DNA from: Comamonas suwonensis
GTDB lineage: Bacteria > Pseudomonadota > Gammaproteobacteria > Burkholderiales > Burkholderiaceae_C
Assembly (NCBI RefSeq): GCF_012844455.2
Contig: NZ_JABBCQ020000011.1
Coordinates: 1 to 64,000 of the forward strand
Length of the DNA: 64,000 bases
Direction of reading: 5' to 3'
The notes under the pieces are model-generated. The model did not search any database. It saw nothing but the letters and a program-made list of their open reading frames with translations, and was not told the DNA's origin. How positions within the stretch are numbered: the stretch's first letter is position 1; every line of letters starts with the position of its first letter. The translations under genes and the position numbers were made by a program. Below, one piece after another: positions 9,161-20,697 of this stretch.

Positions 9161-10168
9161 ATGGAAATGAACACAATGCGAGCGGTGGAAATCACCAGCT
9201 ATGGCACGCCCGACGTGCTGCGCATGGGTGTGCGTCCCATGCCTGTGGTGGGCGAGGGTGAAGTACTGATTCGCGTTGCCGCGAGCGGTATCAATCGCCC
9301 CGATGTGCTGCAGCGCAAAGGTCATTACGCGCCGCCTCCGGGGGCTTCGGATCTTCCGGGGCTGGAGGTGGCAGGGGTGATCGTTGCGGGCGATGAGCCG
9401 GCCATGGCGAAAGCGGGCTTCAAGCTCGGCAATCGCGTCTGCGCGCTGGTGGCGGGTGGTGGTTATGCGCAGTTTTGCGTTGCACCACTGGCCCAATGCC
9501 TGCCAGTGCCGACAGGCCTCAGTGATGTACAGGCGGCAGCCTTGCCCGAGACCTTTTTTACGGTCTGGAGCAATGTGTTTGACCGGGGGGCTTTGCAGCC
9601 CGGTGAAACCTTGCTGGTGCAGGGCGGCAGCAGCGGTATTGGTGTCACGGCGATTCAACTGGCCAAGGCCAGAGGTGCGCAAGTGATTGTCACGGCTGGC
9701 AGCGATGCCAAATGTGATGACTGCCTCCAGCTCGGGGCGGATCACGCCATCAACTACAAGACGCAGGATTTTGCGGCTGAAGTGCAGCGCATTACGGCAG
9801 GTGAGGGTGTCAATGTCATTCTGGACATGGTTGCCGGCAGCTACGTAGCGCGTGAAGTGCAATGCCTGGCGCCTGACGGGCGACTGGTCATCATTGCGGT
9901 GCAAGGTGGCGTCAAGGCCGAGCTGGATGCAGGTCTGGTGCTGCGCAAGCGGCTGACTATTACTGGCTCAACGCTGCGTGCTCGGTCTGTGGCCTTTAAG
10001 GCGGCAATTGCCGAGGCGCTCAAGCGCAATGTCTGGCCCCTGCTGGAGTCCGGCAAGGTGCGCCCAGCCATTTATCGTGAATTCGATGCTGCTGACGCGG
10101 CGCAGGCTCATGCGCTGATGGAGTCCAGCCAGCACACCGGAAAAATCGTTTTGACTTGGGAAACATGA
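9161..10168 (+). CDS. NAD(P)H quinone oxidoreductase, zinc-independent MDR family (PIG3-like)
   Basis: A 335-residue medium-chain dehydrogenase/reductase with the quinone oxidoreductase layout. An N-terminal GroES-like domain ([16 protein letters not shown], residues about 42-57) is followed by a Rossmann domain whose NADPH loop reads [21 protein letters not shown]. It lacks the zinc-binding cysteine cluster of alcohol dehydrogenases. These enzymes reduce quinones or alpha,beta-unsaturated carbonyls with NADPH. Three ATGs (9161, 9167, 9176) compete and none has a strong ribosome site; the third matches the usual start MRAVEI best. The stop codon overlaps the tpiA start (ATGA), so the two are coupled. 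The physiological substrate cannot be read from the sequence. Confidence 0.85.
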   Translation: MEMNTMRAVEITSYGTPDVLRMGVRPMPVVGEGEVLIRVAASGINRPDVLQRKGHYAPPPGASDLPGLEVAGVIVAGDEPAMAKAGFKLGNRVCALVAGGGYAQFCVAPLAQCLPVPTGLSDVQAAALPETFFTVWSNVFDRGALQPGETLLVQGGSSGIGVTAIQLAKARGAQVIVTAGSDAKCDDCLQLGADHAINYKTQDFAAEVQRITAGEGVNVILDMVAGSYVAREVQCLAPDGRLVIIAVQGGVKAELDAGLVLRKRLTITGSTLRARSVAFKAAIAEALKRNVWPLLESGKVRPAIYREFDAADAAQAHALMESSQHTGKIVLTWET

Positions 10169-10911
10169 AGCAAAAACTCATTGTTGGCAACTGGAAGATG
10201 AACGGCAGCCTGGCTGCCAATGCTGCTTTGCTGCAGGCCATCAAGCAGGGCTTGCCCGCCGATAACAAGGCCGGTGCTGCCGTGGCTGCACCTGCGTTAT
10301 ATCTCGCTCAAGTTCAGGCGGAACTTGCGGGTTCTGCTATCGGAGTGGGAGCGCAGGATGTCTCTCAGCACGAGCAGGGCGCCTTTACCGGCGAGATTTC
10401 AGCCACCATGCTCAAAGAGTTCGGCGTGCGCTATGCGCTGGTCGGACACTCCGAGCGTCGCCAGTACCATGGCGAAACCGATGTCATCGTGGCTGCAAAG
10501 GCGCAAGCTGCTTTGTCCAAGGGAATCACTCCCATCGTTTGCGTGGGTGAAACTCTGGCTGAACGCGAAACCGGTCAGACCGAAACCGTGGTCAAGCGTC
10601 AGCTGGCAGCCGTGATTCATCAAGTGGGTCAATGCGTGAGCGAGCTGGTGGTGGCCTATGAGCCTGTCTGGGCGATTGGCACCGGCAAGACGGCATCGCC
10701 TGAGCAGGCTCAGCAAGTGCATGCCGTGCTGCGTGCGCAGCTGGCGGCGGCTAGCGACAAGGCGGCTCGGGTTCCCTTGCTCTACGGTGGCAGCATGAAT
10801 GCGGCAAATGCCGAGCAATTGCTGGCACAAGCCGATATCGATGGTGGTTTGATCGGCGGAGCTGCGCTAAAGGCCCCTGATTTCCTCGCCATCATTGCGG
10901 CAGCGCAATAA
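10165..10911 (+). CDS. tpiA: Triosephosphate isomerase
   Basis: Interconverts dihydroxyacetone phosphate and glyceraldehyde 3-phosphate in glycolysis and gluconeogenesis. The ATG at 10165 gives a 248-residue protein starting [14 protein letters not shown], with Asn9 and catalytic Lys11 in the normal place; a TTG three codons upstream is unlikely. The catalytic His lies in VGHSERR and the catalytic Glu in [14 protein letters not shown]; the phosphate-binding segments LLYGGS and GLIGGAAL are also present. The start overlaps the oxidoreductase stop by 4 bp. SecG follows after 66 bp, the usual tpiA-secG pairing in proteobacteria. Confidence 0.98.
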   Translation: MKQKLIVGNWKMNGSLAANAALLQAIKQGLPADNKAGAAVAAPALYLAQVQAELAGSAIGVGAQDVSQHEQGAFTGEISATMLKEFGVRYALVGHSERRQYHGETDVIVAAKAQAALSKGITPIVCVGETLAERETGQTETVVKRQLAAVIHQVGQCVSELVVAYEPVWAIGTGKTASPEQAQQVHAVLRAQLAAASDKAARVPLLYGGSMNAANAEQLLAQADIDGGLIGGAALKAPDFLAIIAAAQ

Positions 10912-10977
10912 TTCGTTTCTTCGTTAGCGCCATACCGCCGGTGTGGCGTGCAATGATTCAGATAACTAGGTTTTGAT

Positions 10978-11367
10978 ATGAACGTCTTTTCCAGCGTCAT
11001 TCTCGCGGTCCAGATGCTGGCCGCTCTGGGCATGATCGGCCTGATCCTTATGCAGCACGGCAAGGGGGCCGATATGGGGGCTTCCTTTGGTAGCGGCTCA
11101 TCGGGTAGCCTGTTTGGTGCATCCGGCAGTGCCAACTTCCTGTCACGCTCCACAGCGGCTCTGGCCACCGTGTTTTTCGTGGCGACTCTGGCTCTGGCCT
11201 ATATGAGCAACATCCGCCCCGCTAGCTCCGGCAGCGTGCTGGAAGGCGCTCCTGTGACCGCTCCCGCCCCCGCTTCGTCGGCTCCTGCAACTGGTGCTGA
11301 TGTGTCTGTGCCCTCAGCAACGCCTGCAGCCGGTGCTGAAGGCGCAGCGCAGATTCCTACGAAATAA
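10978..11367 (+). CDS. secG: Preprotein translocase subunit SecG
   Basis: A small inner-membrane subunit of the SecYEG channel. The 129-residue product has the two SecG membrane helices (about residues 4-24 and 58-76) joined by a Gly/Ser-rich loop with GADMGASFGSGSSGSLFG, the family hallmark. The last 45 residues are low-complexity Ala/Pro/Ser and cytoplasmic or disordered, which is common in Burkholderiales SecG. It sits between tpiA and a tRNA-Leu gene upstream of the nuo operon. Confidence 0.95.
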   Translation: MNVFSSVILAVQMLAALGMIGLILMQHGKGADMGASFGSGSSGSLFGASGSANFLSRSTAALATVFFVATLALAYMSNIRPASSGSVLEGAPVTAPAPASSAPATGADVSVPSATPAAGAEGAAQIPTK

Positions 11368-11376
11368 ATTAATAAA

Positions 11377-11413
11377 AGCTTGAAGAACTCCGGAATGCGG
11401 GGTTTTTCAAGCT
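11377..11413 (+). terminator. Stem-loop after secG (possible terminator)
   Basis: AGCTTGAAGAACTCCG pairs over 16 positions (two G-U) with CGGGGTTTTTCAAGCT around the loop GAATG. It starts 10 bp after the secG stop. No T-tract follows the stem, so termination may be weak or the hairpin may act in RNA processing ahead of the tRNA. Confidence 0.5.
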
Positions 11414-11486
11414 AGAATCTAGGGATTGTCTGGGGATCAGAATCTTTGCAACGAAGGTTCCTGTGGTTGCCAGACTTTGAGACGAT

Positions 11487-11571
11487 GCCGTCGTGGTGGA
11501 ATTGGTAGACACGCTATCTTGAGGGGGTAGTGGCGAAAGCTGTGCGAGTTCGAGTCTCGCCGACGGCACCA
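11487..11571 (+). tRNA. tRNA-Leu (anticodon GAG)
   Basis: An 85-nt cloverleaf with acceptor GCCGTCG/CGACGGC, discriminator A and an encoded CCA. The anticodon stem CTATC/GGTAG closes a 7-nt loop TTGAGGG, so the anticodon is GAG (reads CUC and CUU). A long variable arm, expected of a class II tRNA such as leucine, precedes the T arm GCGAG-TTCGAGT-CTCGC. It lies 119 bp after secG and 76 bp before nuoA. Confidence 0.95.
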
Positions 11572-11647
11572 ACACATAACTAAAAACCTGCCCTGCTGAT
11601 CAGGCAGTGATCGGTGAGGCATGTTTTAAAAAAACAAGGCCCACTCG

Positions 11648-12007
11648 ATGAATATCGATCAGTACCTTCCCGTTCTCCTGTTTATTCTCATTGGTATTGC
11701 CGTGGGCGTCGTGCCCTTGGTGCTCGGCTACGTGCTGGGTCCGAATCGTCCGGATGATGCCAAGAACTCCCCTTACGAATGCGGTTTCGAAGCGTTTGAA
11801 GACGCCCGAATGAAATTTGATGTGCGCTACTACTTGGTCGCCATCTTGTTCATTTTGTTCGACCTGGAAATTGCATTTCTGCTGCCCTGGGCTGTCGCAC
11901 TCAAAGATGTTGGCGGCGTGGGTTTTGTTGCTGTTCTGATCTTCTTGGCCATTCTGGTCGTGGGCTTTGCTTACGAGTGGAAAAAAGGCGCCCTGGATTG
12001 GGAATGA
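11648..12007 (+). CDS. nuoA: NADH-quinone oxidoreductase subunit A
   Basis: Membrane-arm subunit of complex I, 119 residues with three predicted helices. It carries the conserved cytoplasmic loop with the family signature NSPYECGF, whose Cys lies near the quinone entrance, and then [19 protein letters not shown]. It opens the 14-gene nuo operon. The start is ATG with a modest AAGG ribosome site. The 76 bp before it, after the tRNA, hold a small CCTG/CAGG hairpin and an A-rich stretch, but no promoter I would rely on. Confidence 0.97.
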   Translation: MNIDQYLPVLLFILIGIAVGVVPLVLGYVLGPNRPDDAKNSPYECGFEAFEDARMKFDVRYYLVAILFILFDLEIAFLLPWAVALKDVGGVGFVAVLIFLAILVVGFAYEWKKGALDWE

Positions 12008-12029
12008 GTAGCTTCACTGAGGAAACACG

Positions 12030-12509
12030 ATGATCGAAGGCGTGATGAAGGAAGGCTTCGTCACCACCAGTTATGACACGGTGGTGAACTGGGCCAAGAC
12101 GGGGTCGATCTGGCCCATGACATTTGGCCTTGCCTGTTGTGCGGTGGAGATGATGCATGCAGCTGCTGCGCGCTATGACATTGGTCGCTTCGGCTCCGAA
12201 GTCTTCCGTGCCAGCCCCCGCCACTCGGACCTGATGATTGTTGCCGGTACGCTGTGCAACAAGATGGCCCCAGCGATGCGCAAGGTATATGACCAGATGT
12301 CCGAGCCTCGTTGGGTCATCTCCATGGGCTCTTGTGCCAATGGTGGTGGTTACTATCACTACAGCTATTCGGTGGTGCGCGGTTGCGATCGCATCGTACC
12401 GGTGGATGTCTATGTACCTGGTTGCCCCCCGACAGCGGAAGCGCTGATCTACGGCATCATCCAGCTGCAGCAGAAGATCCGTCGTACTCATACCATCGCT
12501 CGCGTTTAA
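12030..12509 (+). CDS. nuoB: NADH-quinone oxidoreductase subunit B
   Basis: Carries the terminal 4Fe-4S cluster N2 that passes electrons to quinone. In the 159-residue protein the ligands are the tandem Cys36-Cys37 (LACCAVEM), Cys102 ([10 protein letters not shown]) and Cys132 (VPGCPPT). The [13 protein letters not shown] tail is normal. It starts 22 bp after nuoA and lies 9 bp before nuoC, consistent with one transcript. Confidence 0.98.
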   Translation: MIEGVMKEGFVTTSYDTVVNWAKTGSIWPMTFGLACCAVEMMHAAAARYDIGRFGSEVFRASPRHSDLMIVAGTLCNKMAPAMRKVYDQMSEPRWVISMGSCANGGGYYHYSYSVVRGCDRIVPVDVYVPGCPPTAEALIYGIIQLQQKIRRTHTIARV

Positions 12510-12518
12510 AGGGCTGAG

Positions 12519-13130
12519 ATGACTGCAATTGCAATTCACCCCGAGAAGCTTCGGGACGTGGTTACTGCGGCTTTGGGTGACAAGGTTCGCTCCATTACTC
12601 TGGCTTATGGCGAAGTGACGGTGGAAGTTTCCGCTGACAAATATCTGGAAGTGATGCAGATCCTGCGCAATGCGCCTGACTGCCAATTCGAGATGTTGAT
12701 GGATTTGTGTGGTGTGGACTATTCCACGTATGCGGAAGTCGGCAAGGACGGTCCGCGTTTTGCCGTGGTGTCCCACCTGATGTCTCTGACGTTGAACCAG
12801 CGTCTGCGTGTGCGCGTGTTCTGCGCCGACGATGACTTCCCTGTTGTCGCATCGATCAACGACATCTGGAATGCGGCCAACTGGTTCGAGCGCGAAGCGT
12901 TTGACTTGTTCGGTATCGTGTTCGAAGGTCACGAAGATCTGCGTCGTATCCTGACCGACTATGGTTTCATCGGACACCCATTTCGCAAGGACTTTCCTGT
13001 GTCCGGCTATGTGGAAATGCGCTACGACGCCGAGCAGAAACGTGTGGTGTACCAGCCTGTCACGATCGAGCCGCGCGAAATCACTCCGCGCATCATTCGT
13101 GAAGAAAACTATGGCGGAGGCCTGCACTAA
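12519..13130 (+). CDS. nuoC: NADH-quinone oxidoreductase subunit C
   Basis: The 30-kDa type subunit of the peripheral arm, separate from NuoD as in most betaproteobacteria (the two are fused in E. coli). The 203-residue protein has the signature [15 protein letters not shown] followed by [10 protein letters not shown] and GHPFRKDFP, close to its C-terminus. It contacts NuoD and NuoB around the quinone cavity. No cofactor is bound. Confidence 0.97.
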   Translation: MTAIAIHPEKLRDVVTAALGDKVRSITLAYGEVTVEVSADKYLEVMQILRNAPDCQFEMLMDLCGVDYSTYAEVGKDGPRFAVVSHLMSLTLNQRLRVRVFCADDDFPVVASINDIWNAANWFEREAFDLFGIVFEGHEDLRRILTDYGFIGHPFRKDFPVSGYVEMRYDAEQKRVVYQPVTIEPREITPRIIREENYGGGLH

Positions 13131-13161
13131 AGGGCGCGCCAGCGCCTTTTGACGGAAGACC

Positions 13162-14415
13162 ATGGCTGAAATCAAGAACTACTCCCTGAACTTTGGTCCG
13201 CAGCACCCGGCAGCGCACGGTGTGCTGCGTCTGGTGCTGGAGCTCGACGGTGAGGTGGTGCAGCGCGCCGACCCTCATATCGGCCTGCTCCACCGTGCGA
13301 CCGAAAAGCTGGCCGAAAGCAAGACGTATATCCAGTCGCTGCCCTATATGGACCGCCTGGATTACTGCTCGATGATGAGCAACGAGCATGCTTACTGCCT
13401 GGCCATTGAAAAGCTGATGGGCATTGAAGTGCCTATCCGTGCCCAGTACATCCGCGTGATGTTCTCGGAAATCACCCGCATCATGAATCACCTGATGTGG
13501 CTGGGGTCCTCGGGTAACGATGCTGGCAGCTCCACCATTCTGATCTACAGCTTCCGTGAACGCGAAGCGCTGATGGACATGTATGAAGCCGTTTCGGGTG
13601 CACGTATGCACGCGGCTTACTTCCGTCCTGGTGGCGTGTACCGCGATCTGCCGGACAGCATGCCTCAGTACAAGGCCAGCAAGGTGCGCAATGTGCGCTC
13701 CATGGAAGCCATGAACGAAGACCGCAAGGGCTCGCTGCTGGACTTCATCGATGCCTTTACCCAGCGCTTCCCCAAGTGCGCCGACGAATACGAAACCCTG
13801 CTGACCGATAACCGTATCTGGAAGCAGCGTAACGTTGGTATCGGCGTGTTGACCGCGGAGCGTGCTATCAATCTGGGTCTGACTGGCCCCATGTTGCGCG
13901 CCTCCGGCCTGCCTTGGGATATGCGCAAGACGCAGCCCTACGAGGTCTATGACAAGATGGACTTCGATGTGCCCGTGGGTGCAACAGGCGATTGCTATGA
14001 CCGTTATCTGGTTCGCATGGCTGAAATGCGCGAATCGAACAAGATCATCAAGCAATGCGTGGACTGGCTGCGTGTCAATCCCGGCCCCGTGATTACGGAC
14101 AACCACAAGGTTGCACCCGCAAGCCGCGAAGCCATGAAGTCCAATATGGAAGAGCTGATTCACCATTTCAAGCTCTTTACCGAAGGCTTCAAGGTTCCCG
14201 AGGGCGAGGCCTATGCCTCTGTCGAGCATCCCAAGGGTGAGTTCGGCATTTACTTGATCAGCGATGGCGCTAACAAGCCTTATCGCCTGAAGATTCGTCC
14301 ACCAGGATTTGCGCACATGGCTGCTCTCGATGAAATGAGCCGTGGCCACATGCTGGCTGACGCCGTGATGGTGCTCAGTACCCTGGACATCGTGTTTGGA
14401 GACGTTGACCGATGA
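13162..14415 (+). CDS. nuoD: NADH-quinone oxidoreductase subunit D
   Basis: The 49-kDa subunit forming the quinone-binding cavity with NuoB. The 417-residue protein starts with [16 protein letters not shown], which contains the quinone-site His, and includes IMNHLMWLG and the end motif [26 protein letters not shown] precedes the ATG. It is full length and overlaps nuoE by 4 bp (ATGA). Confidence 0.98.
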   Translation: MAEIKNYSLNFGPQHPAAHGVLRLVLELDGEVVQRADPHIGLLHRATEKLAESKTYIQSLPYMDRLDYCSMMSNEHAYCLAIEKLMGIEVPIRAQYIRVMFSEITRIMNHLMWLGSSGNDAGSSTILIYSFREREALMDMYEAVSGARMHAAYFRPGGVYRDLPDSMPQYKASKVRNVRSMEAMNEDRKGSLLDFIDAFTQRFPKCADEYETLLTDNRIWKQRNVGIGVLTAERAINLGLTGPMLRASGLPWDMRKTQPYEVYDKMDFDVPVGATGDCYDRYLVRMAEMRESNKIIKQCVDWLRVNPGPVITDNHKVAPASREAMKSNMEELIHHFKLFTEGFKVPEGEAYASVEHPKGEFGIYLISDGANKPYRLKIRPPGFAHMAALDEMSRGHMLADAVMVLSTLDIVFGDVDR

Positions 14416-14900
14416 TTACCGAAGCGACCAAAGAACGCTTTGCGCGTGAGGTGGCCAAGTACCCGGCTGAACAGAAGCAGTCGGCTGTCATGGCCTGTCT
14501 GAGCATCGTGCAGCAGGAGCAGGGCTGGGTCAGTGCGGAAAGTGAAGCCGTCATTGCCGATTATCTCGGCATGCCCGCTATTGCTGTGCACGAAGTTACT
14601 ACGTTCTACAACATGTACAACCAGCACCCCGTTGGCAAGTACAAGTTGAACGTGTGTACCAACCTGCCATGCCAGTTGCGTGATGGCTACAAGGCCTTGC
14701 ACCACCTGGAAAGCAAGCTGGGCATCAAGATGGGTGAGACCACTGCTGACGGCATGTTCACACTGCAGCAGTCCGAGTGCCAAGGCGCTTGCGCTGACTC
14801 TCCCGTGTTGCTGGTCAATGACCGCCACATGTGCAGTTTCATGACCAATGACAAGCTCGATGAGCTGGTTGACGGCCTGCGTGCCGCGGAGGGCAAGTAA
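14412..14900 (+). CDS. nuoE: NADH-quinone oxidoreductase subunit E
   Basis: The 24-kDa type, thioredoxin-fold subunit holding the 2Fe-2S cluster N1a. In the 162-residue product the four ligands occur as a pair in VCTNLPCQL and a pair in [11 protein letters not shown], the expected C-x4-C and C-x3-C arrangement. It belongs to the NADH-dehydrogenase module with NuoF and NuoG. The gene overlaps nuoD by 4 bp and nuoF by 1 bp (TAATG). Confidence 0.97.
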   Translation: MITEATKERFAREVAKYPAEQKQSAVMACLSIVQQEQGWVSAESEAVIADYLGMPAIAVHEVTTFYNMYNQHPVGKYKLNVCTNLPCQLRDGYKALHHLESKLGIKMGETTADGMFTLQQSECQGACADSPVLLVNDRHMCSFMTNDKLDELVDGLRAAEGK

Positions 14901-16249
14901 TGAGCTCCGCAGCACAAAACGTTCTGGCCAAGTTTGCCTCGACTGGTGAAGAAACCTGCTTTCATAACCGTCACATCAACCCGCAAATCTGCGCTGATCT
15001 GAATGGCAAGAATTGGTCCATCAAGGACTATGAAAGCCGTGGTGGTTACCAGGCTCTGCGCAAGCTGCTGGGTAAAGATGGCGGCGAAGGTCTGACGCAA
15101 GATCAGGTCATTGCTACCGTCAAGGAATCCGGTTTGCGCGGCCGTGGCGGCGCTGGCTTCCCTACGGGTTTGAAGTGGAGCTTCATGCCTCGCCAGTTCC
15201 CCGGTCAGAAGCACCTGGTGTGCAACTCCGACGAGGGTGAGCCGGGTACCTGCAAGGATCGCGAGATCCTCATGCATAACCCCCATATCGTGATCGAAGG
15301 CATGATCATTGCGGCCTACGCAATGGGTATCAGCATTGGTTACAACTACATCCACGGTGAAATCTTCGAAGTCTATGAGCGCTTCGAAGCCGCACTGGAA
15401 GAAGCCCGCGCTGCTGGCTTCTTGGGTGACAACATCATGGGCAGCAACTTCAGCTTCGAGCTGCACGCTCACCATGGTTTTGGCGCTTATATCTGCGGTG
15501 AAGAAACCGCGTTGCTGGAGTCGCTGGAAGGCAAGAAGGGTCAACCCCGCTTCAAGCCACCATTCCCCGCCAGCTTTGGTCTGTACGGCAAACCTACGAC
15601 CATCAACAACACCGAAACCTTTGCGGCAGTCCCATGGATTATTCGCAATGGTGGCCAGGCGTATCTGGAATGTGGCAAGCCCAATAACGGCGGCACGAAG
15701 ATCTATTCGGTCAGCGGTGACGTGAACCTGCCCGGCAACTACGAAGTGCCCATGGGCACGCCTTTCAGCAAGTTGCTGGAGCTGGCTGGCGGTGTGCGCA
15801 CCGGCCGCAAGCTCAAGGCCGTGATCCCTGGTGGTTCCTCGTCGCCTGTGCTGCCTGCAGACATCATGATGCAGTGCACGATGGACTATGACTCCATCTC
15901 CAAGGCCGGCTCCATGCTGGGTTCGGGCGCCGTGATCGTGATGGATGACTCGCGCGATATGGTTGAAAGCCTGCTGCGCCTGTCGTACTTCTATTCCCAC
16001 GAGTCCTGCGGCCAATGCACGCCTTGCCGTGAAGGCACAGGCTGGCTGTGGCGCGTGGTGAACCGTATTCAGCACGGCGAAGGCCGTCCGGAAGATATCG
16101 AGCTGTTGGACTCGGTATCCGTAAACATCATGGGACGCACAATCTGTGCGTTGGGCGATGCGGCAGCCATGCCGGTGCGCGCCATGATCAAGCACTTCCG
16201 CCACGAGTTTGAAGCGAAGATCCAGAACGCTTCCAAGCAGGCCGCATAA
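14900..16249 (+). CDS. nuoF: NADH-quinone oxidoreductase subunit F (NADH/FMN subunit)
   Basis: Binds NADH, FMN and the 4Fe-4S cluster N3 at the tip of the peripheral arm. The 449-residue protein contains the glycine-rich nucleotide segment [16 protein letters not shown], the acidic [14 protein letters not shown] stretch, and the cluster ligands in [15 protein letters not shown] plus a fourth Cys in [14 protein letters not shown]. It is full length with all motifs intact. Confidence 0.98.
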   Translation: MSSAAQNVLAKFASTGEETCFHNRHINPQICADLNGKNWSIKDYESRGGYQALRKLLGKDGGEGLTQDQVIATVKESGLRGRGGAGFPTGLKWSFMPRQFPGQKHLVCNSDEGEPGTCKDREILMHNPHIVIEGMIIAAYAMGISIGYNYIHGEIFEVYERFEAALEEARAAGFLGDNIMGSNFSFELHAHHGFGAYICGEETALLESLEGKKGQPRFKPPFPASFGLYGKPTTINNTETFAAVPWIIRNGGQAYLECGKPNNGGTKIYSVSGDVNLPGNYEVPMGTPFSKLLELAGGVRTGRKLKAVIPGGSSSPVLPADIMMQCTMDYDSISKAGSMLGSGAVIVMDDSRDMVESLLRLSYFYSHESCGQCTPCREGTGWLWRVVNRIQHGEGRPEDIELLDSVSVNIMGRTICALGDAAAMPVRAMIKHFRHEFEAKIQNASKQAA

Positions 16250-16273
16250 GCGGACTGATCGCGAGACAAGCAT

Positions 16274-18391
16274 ATGGTTGAAATTGAACTGGACGGAAAA
16301 AAGGTAGAGGTTCTGGAAGGCAGCATGGTCATGCATGCAGCCGAAAAGGCCGGCACCTATATTCCTCACTTCTGCTACCACAAGAAGCTCTCCATTGCGG
16401 CTAACTGCCGCATGTGCCTTGTGGATGTTGAAAAGGCTCCCAAGCCCATGCCTGCCTGCGCCACGCCAGTGACGCAAGGCATGATCGTGCGCACCAAGAG
16501 CGAAAAGGCCATCAAGGCCCAACAGTCGGTGATGGAGTTCTTGCTCATCAATCACCCACTGGATTGCCCCATCTGCGACCAGGGCGGCGAATGCCAGCTC
16601 CAGGACTTGGCAGTGGGCTACGGCAGCAGCTCTTCTCGTTACGAAGAAGAAAAGCGTGTTGTGCCCGTGAAGGATGTGGGGCCGCTGATTTCCATGCAGG
16701 AAATGAGCCGCTGCATTCACTGCACCCGTTGCGTGCGCTTTGGCCAGGAAGTGGCCGGCATCATGGAGCTGGGCATGGTCAACCGCGGCGAGCACGCTGA
16801 AATCACCACAGTCGTGGGCGATACAGTGGACTCCGAGCTGTCGGGCAACATGATCGACATCTGCCCCGTGGGCGCGTTGACCAGCAAGCCTTTCCGCTAC
16901 AGCGCCCGTACTTGGGAGCTGTCGCGACGCAAGTCGGTGGCCCCGCACGACTCCACGGGTTCCAACCTGATTGTTCAGGTCAAGAACCACAAGGTCATGC
17001 GCGTTGTACCCTTCGAAAACGAAGAGATCAACGAATGCTGGATTGCCGACCGTGACCGCTTCTCCTACGAAGCACTGAACAGCGATGAACGTCTCACCAA
17101 GCCCATGCTCAAGCAGGGCGGCGTGTGGAAGGAAGTTGACTGGCAGACCGCTCTGGAATACGTGGCTAACGGCCTGCAGCAGATCAAGAACGACCATGGC
17201 GCTAGCGCCATTGGTGCTCTGGTCAGCCCCCACAGCACTGTGGAAGAGCTGTACCTGGCTGGCAAGCTGGTGCGCGGTGTGGGCAGCGAGAACATCGACT
17301 ACCGCCTGCGCAATGCTGAGTTCACCGCCGCCCAAGGCGTGCAGTGGCTGGGTATGCCTATTGCCACTCTGAGCAATCTGCAGTCGGCTCTGGTCGTAGG
17401 CTCGAACCTGCGCAAGGATCACCCACTGTTTGCTCAGCGCATTCGTCAGGCGGCCAAGAAGGGCTGCAAGGTCTTCTCCATCAACGATCGCGTGTACGAC
17501 TGGGCTCTGCCTGTTGCCGCTTCGGTGGTCGCTGCAGGTGACTGGACTCAGGCGCTGGCTGATGTGGCTGCCGCTGTGGCTGAAGCCAAGGGTGTGACTG
17601 CACCTGTGGCAGGTCAGGCTCATGACGAAGCCAAGGCCATTGCTGCAGCGCTGCTGGCGGGCGAGCAAAAGGCTGTGCTGCTGGGTAATGCCGCAGCTCA
17701 CCACGCTCAAGCTACCACGCTGCTGGCTCTGGCTAACTGGATTGCTGAGCAAACCGGTGCGACTGTGGGTTACCTGACTGAAGCGGCCAACACCGTTGGC
17801 GCTCAATGGGTCAAGGCTGTACCGGCTGCTGGTGGCATGAACGCTGCTCAGATGATTTCTGGCAATGTCAAGGCTGCCATCTTGCTGAACGTCGAACCCG
17901 AGTTCGATAGCGCTGCTGGCAAGGCTGCCGTTGCGGGTCTGAACAAGGCCCAGATGGTTGTGACACTGAGCCCGTTCAAGGCGAACATGGAATTCAGCGA
18001 TGTACTGCTGCCCATTGCTCCGTTCACCGAAACATCGGGCAGCTTTGTGAACGCCGAAGGTCGTCTGCAAAGCTTCCACGCTGTGGTCAAGCCTCTGGCT
18101 GAAACCCGTCCCGCATGGAAGGTGCTGCGCGTTCTGTCCAACTTGATGGGCGTGAAGAGCGTGGACTACGAAACGTCGCAAGACGTGCTGGCCGCTGCTA
18201 CTGCTGGTGCCACGCAAGTGCCTGCCAGCGTGCTGAGCAATGCCGCTAAGGCAGTGAGCGCAGTGTCGGCTGGCAATGTGGCGGCTCCCGTGGTCGCAAG
18301 CATTTACCAGCTCGACAGCATTGTGCGCCGCGCTACGTCGCTGCAATTGACGGCAGACGCCCGTCAAGTTCGTGAGGGAGGCGCCGCATGA
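16274..18391 (+). CDS. nuoG: NADH-quinone oxidoreductase subunit G
   Basis: The 75-kDa type subunit. At the N-terminus of the 705-residue protein a 2Fe-2S ferredoxin domain ([20 protein letters not shown]) is followed by the His/Cys 4Fe-4S motif ([15 protein letters not shown]) and a further cluster in [14 protein letters not shown] and [11 protein letters not shown]. The molybdopterin-oxidoreductase-like domain follows. The length matches the short alpha/betaproteobacterial form (about 690-780 residues) rather than the roughly 900-residue E. coli form. The C-terminal 250 residues are Ala-rich. It overlaps nuoH by 4 bp. Confidence 0.97.
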   Translation: MVEIELDGKKVEVLEGSMVMHAAEKAGTYIPHFCYHKKLSIAANCRMCLVDVEKAPKPMPACATPVTQGMIVRTKSEKAIKAQQSVMEFLLINHPLDCPICDQGGECQLQDLAVGYGSSSSRYEEEKRVVPVKDVGPLISMQEMSRCIHCTRCVRFGQEVAGIMELGMVNRGEHAEITTVVGDTVDSELSGNMIDICPVGALTSKPFRYSARTWELSRRKSVAPHDSTGSNLIVQVKNHKVMRVVPFENEEINECWIADRDRFSYEALNSDERLTKPMLKQGGVWKEVDWQTALEYVANGLQQIKNDHGASAIGALVSPHSTVEELYLAGKLVRGVGSENIDYRLRNAEFTAAQGVQWLGMPIATLSNLQSALVVGSNLRKDHPLFAQRIRQAAKKGCKVFSINDRVYDWALPVAASVVAAGDWTQALADVAAAVAEAKGVTAPVAGQAHDEAKAIAAALLAGEQKAVLLGNAAAHHAQATTLLALANWIAEQTGATVGYLTEAANTVGAQWVKAVPAAGGMNAAQMISGNVKAAILLNVEPEFDSAAGKAAVAGLNKAQMVVTLSPFKANMEFSDVLLPIAPFTETSGSFVNAEGRLQSFHAVVKPLAETRPAWKVLRVLSNLMGVKSVDYETSQDVLAAATAGATQVPASVLSNAAKAVSAVSAGNVAAPVVASIYQLDSIVRRATSLQLTADARQVREGGAA

Positions 18392-19464
18392 TCGACGCAT
18401 TGAAAGCTTGGGGCCTCGGATTGTCCGCAGCCCCCTTCTGGACCGACATGGCCTGGCCTGTCATCTGGATTCTGCTGGGCATCGTAGCTATCGTGGCTCC
18501 GCTGATGGGCGCTGTGGCTTATCTCACACTGTGGGAGCGCAAGCTGCTGGGCTTCATGCAGATTCGTTTTGGCCCTAATCGCGTGGGTCCATTTGGTCTG
18601 CTGCAGCCTCTGGCTGACGGCTTGAAGCTGCTGACCAAGGAGCTGATTCAGCCTACGGCAGCTGCCAAGGGCCTGTTCTATGTGGGCCCTGTCATGGCCA
18701 TCATGCCGGCTCTGGCTGCATGGGTTGTGATCCCTTTCGCTCCCGAAGTGGCTCTGGCTAACGTGAATGCGGGTCTGCTGCTGATGATGGCCATTACTTC
18801 GATCGAAGTCTATGGCGTGATCATTGCGGGCTGGGCTTCGAACTCCAAGTACGCCTTCCTGGGCGCGCTGCGTGCTTCGGCTCAAATGGTGAGCTACGAA
18901 ATCGCGTTGGGCTTCTGTTTCCTGGTGGTCATCATGGTCACCGGCAGCATGAACCTGACAGATATCGTGATGAGCCAGGGCAAGGGGCAGTTCGCATCCA
19001 TGGGTGTGAGCGTTCTGTCGTGGAACTGGTTGCCTTTGCTGCCAATCTTCGTGGTCTACCTGATCTCGGTGGTTGCTGAAACCAACCGTCACCCGTTTGA
19101 CGTGGTGGAAGGTGAAGCGGAAATTGTGGCCGGTCACATGGTCGAGTACTCGGGTATGGGCTTCGCAGTCTTCTTCCTGGCTGAATACGCCAGCATGTGG
19201 CTGGTTTCCATTTTGGCCGTCATCATGTTTCTGGGTGGCTGGTTGCCTCCGGTTGACTTCCTGGGATTCATCCCCGGTTGGATCTGGCTGGCTATCAAGA
19301 CCTTCCTCGTGGTGTCGTGCTTCATCTGGATTCGCGCTACCTTCCCTCGCTTCCGTTATGACCAGATCATGCGTCTGGGCTGGAAGATCTTTATTCCCGT
19401 CACCCTCGTGTGGCTGGTGGTCGTGGGTGCTTGGCTGTACTCGCCTTGGAACATCTGGAAATAA
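18388..19464 (+). CDS. nuoH: NADH-quinone oxidoreductase subunit H
   Basis: Membrane subunit that links the peripheral arm to the proton-pumping arm and lines the quinone tunnel. The 358-residue protein has about eight or nine helices and the conserved loops [20 protein letters not shown] and [20 protein letters not shown], which carry the acidic residues of the E-channel. The gene starts inside the nuoG stop (ATGA) and is full length. Confidence 0.98.
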   Translation: MIDALKAWGLGLSAAPFWTDMAWPVIWILLGIVAIVAPLMGAVAYLTLWERKLLGFMQIRFGPNRVGPFGLLQPLADGLKLLTKELIQPTAAAKGLFYVGPVMAIMPALAAWVVIPFAPEVALANVNAGLLLMMAITSIEVYGVIIAGWASNSKYAFLGALRASAQMVSYEIALGFCFLVVIMVTGSMNLTDIVMSQGKGQFASMGVSVLSWNWLPLLPIFVVYLISVVAETNRHPFDVVEGEAEIVAGHMVEYSGMGFAVFFLAEYASMWLVSILAVIMFLGGWLPPVDFLGFIPGWIWLAIKTFLVVSCFIWIRATFPRFRYDQIMRLGWKIFIPVTLVWLVVVGAWLYSPWNIWK

Positions 19465-19475
19465 GCGGAGTACGT

Positions 19476-19988
19476 ATGTCTGCTGCAGTCGCTGCAACTC
19501 CTTTCTCCTTTAAGGATTTCCTCAAGAGCTTCATGCTCTGGGAACTGGTCAAGGGCATGGCCCTTACTGGCCGCTACACCTTCCGTCGCAAGATTACGGT
19601 GCAGTTCCCTGAGGAAAAAACCCCTCAGTCGCCACGCTTTCGTGGTCTGCACGCTCTGCGCCGTTATGACAACGGTGAAGAGCGCTGCATTGCCTGCAAG
19701 CTTTGCGAAGCCGTGTGCCCTGCCATGGCTATCACTATCGAGTCCGATGTGCGTGACGACGGCTCACGCCGCACCACGCGTTACGACATCGATTTGACCA
19801 AGTGCATCTTCTGTGGCTTCTGCGAAGAAAGCTGCCCGGTGGATTCCATCGTCGAGACGCACATCTTCGAATACCACGGCGAAAAGCGCGGTGACCTCTA
19901 CTTCACCAAGGACATGCTCCTGGCAGTGGGTGACCGTTATGAAGCCGAGATTGCTGCCAACAAGGCAGCAGACGCCAAGTACCGCTGA
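19476..19988 (+). CDS. nuoI: NADH-quinone oxidoreductase subunit I
   Basis: Carries clusters N6a and N6b, passing electrons from NuoG to NuoB. The ATG at 19476, 11 bp after nuoH and preceded by GCGGAG, gives 170 residues; upstream in-frame starts would lie inside nuoH. Two classic 4Fe-4S motifs are present, [13 protein letters not shown] and [13 protein letters not shown]. The N-terminal amphipathic region ([20 protein letters not shown]) is the expected membrane-anchoring segment. Confidence 0.97.
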   Translation: MSAAVAATPFSFKDFLKSFMLWELVKGMALTGRYTFRRKITVQFPEEKTPQSPRFRGLHALRRYDNGEERCIACKLCEAVCPAMAITIESDVRDDGSRRTTRYDIDLTKCIFCGFCEESCPVDSIVETHIFEYHGEKRGDLYFTKDMLLAVGDRYEAEIAANKAADAKYR

Positions 19989-20022
19989 AGCGGCTCCTTG
20001 ATCACTTGAAGAGATTCGATTC

Positions 20023-20697
20023 ATGGACGCCAAAACTGGTTTTTTCTATCTGTTCTCGGCAGTGCTGCTTTTTGCAGCCTTCCGGGTCGTCACGGCTCGC
20101 AACCCTGTGCATGCCGTGCTCAATCTGATTCTGGCTTTCTCGCAAGCAGCTGCTATCTGGCTGCTGTTGAAGGCTGAATTCCTTGGCATCGCTCTGGTGC
20201 TGGTCTATCTGGGCGCCGTGATGGTGCTGTTCCTGTTCGTGGTGATGATGCTCGATATCCGTATCGACGACATACGCCGCGGCTTCTGGAAGCATTTCTG
20301 GTATGCGGCTCCATTTGGGGTGCTGATTGCCGTTGAAATGGGCATGGTGCTGATGGGTGGTTTCGGTGATGTGGAGGACGTGAAGGCTGCAGGTGCGACC
20401 ATGGTCAACGCTGCGGGTCAGATCGTTCCTTACTCGAACACTCATGAGCTAGGCAAGCTGCTGTACACGGAGTACCTGTACCCCGTGGAAATCGCGGCGG
20501 TGATCTTGCTGGTGGCCATGATTGCCGCCATTGCTCTGACCCTGCGCAAGCGCAAGGACAGCAAGGCAATGAACCCAGCGGATCAAATTCGTGTGCGCGC
20601 TTCTGACCGTATCAAGCTGGTCAGGGTGGAGACAACCAAGCCTGCACAAAAACCTGACGCCGAAGCTGCGGCGCCTGCTGTGGAGACAAAAGCATGA
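20023..20697 (+). CDS. nuoJ: NADH-quinone oxidoreductase subunit J
   Basis: Membrane-arm subunit of 224 residues with five predicted helices. The N-terminal half contains [21 protein letters not shown] and [18 protein letters not shown], both strongly conserved. The last 40 residues after the fifth helix are a charged, Ala-rich cytoplasmic tail ([19 protein letters not shown]), longer than in E. coli. It overlaps nuoK by 4 bp. Confidence 0.96.
   Translation: MDAKTGFFYLFSAVLLFAAFRVVTARNPVHAVLNLILAFSQAAAIWLLLKAEFLGIALVLVYLGAVMVLFLFVVMMLDIRIDDIRRGFWKHFWYAAPFGVLIAVEMGMVLMGGFGDVEDVKAAGATMVNAAGQIVPYSNTHELGKLLYTEYLYPVEIAAVILLVAMIAAIALTLRKRKDSKAMNPADQIRVRASDRIKLVRVETTKPAQKPDAEAAAPAVETKA

Noticed and set aside
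9125..9904. A 259-codon frame antisense to the quinone oxidoreductase
   Set aside because: No motif or start signal; the sense gene is coupled to tpiA.
14687..18400. A 1,237-codon open frame antisense to nuoE, nuoF and nuoG
   Set aside because: It mirrors the strongly biased codon use of the nuo genes, its product is His/Gln/Val-rich without any family motif, and the sense genes are certain.
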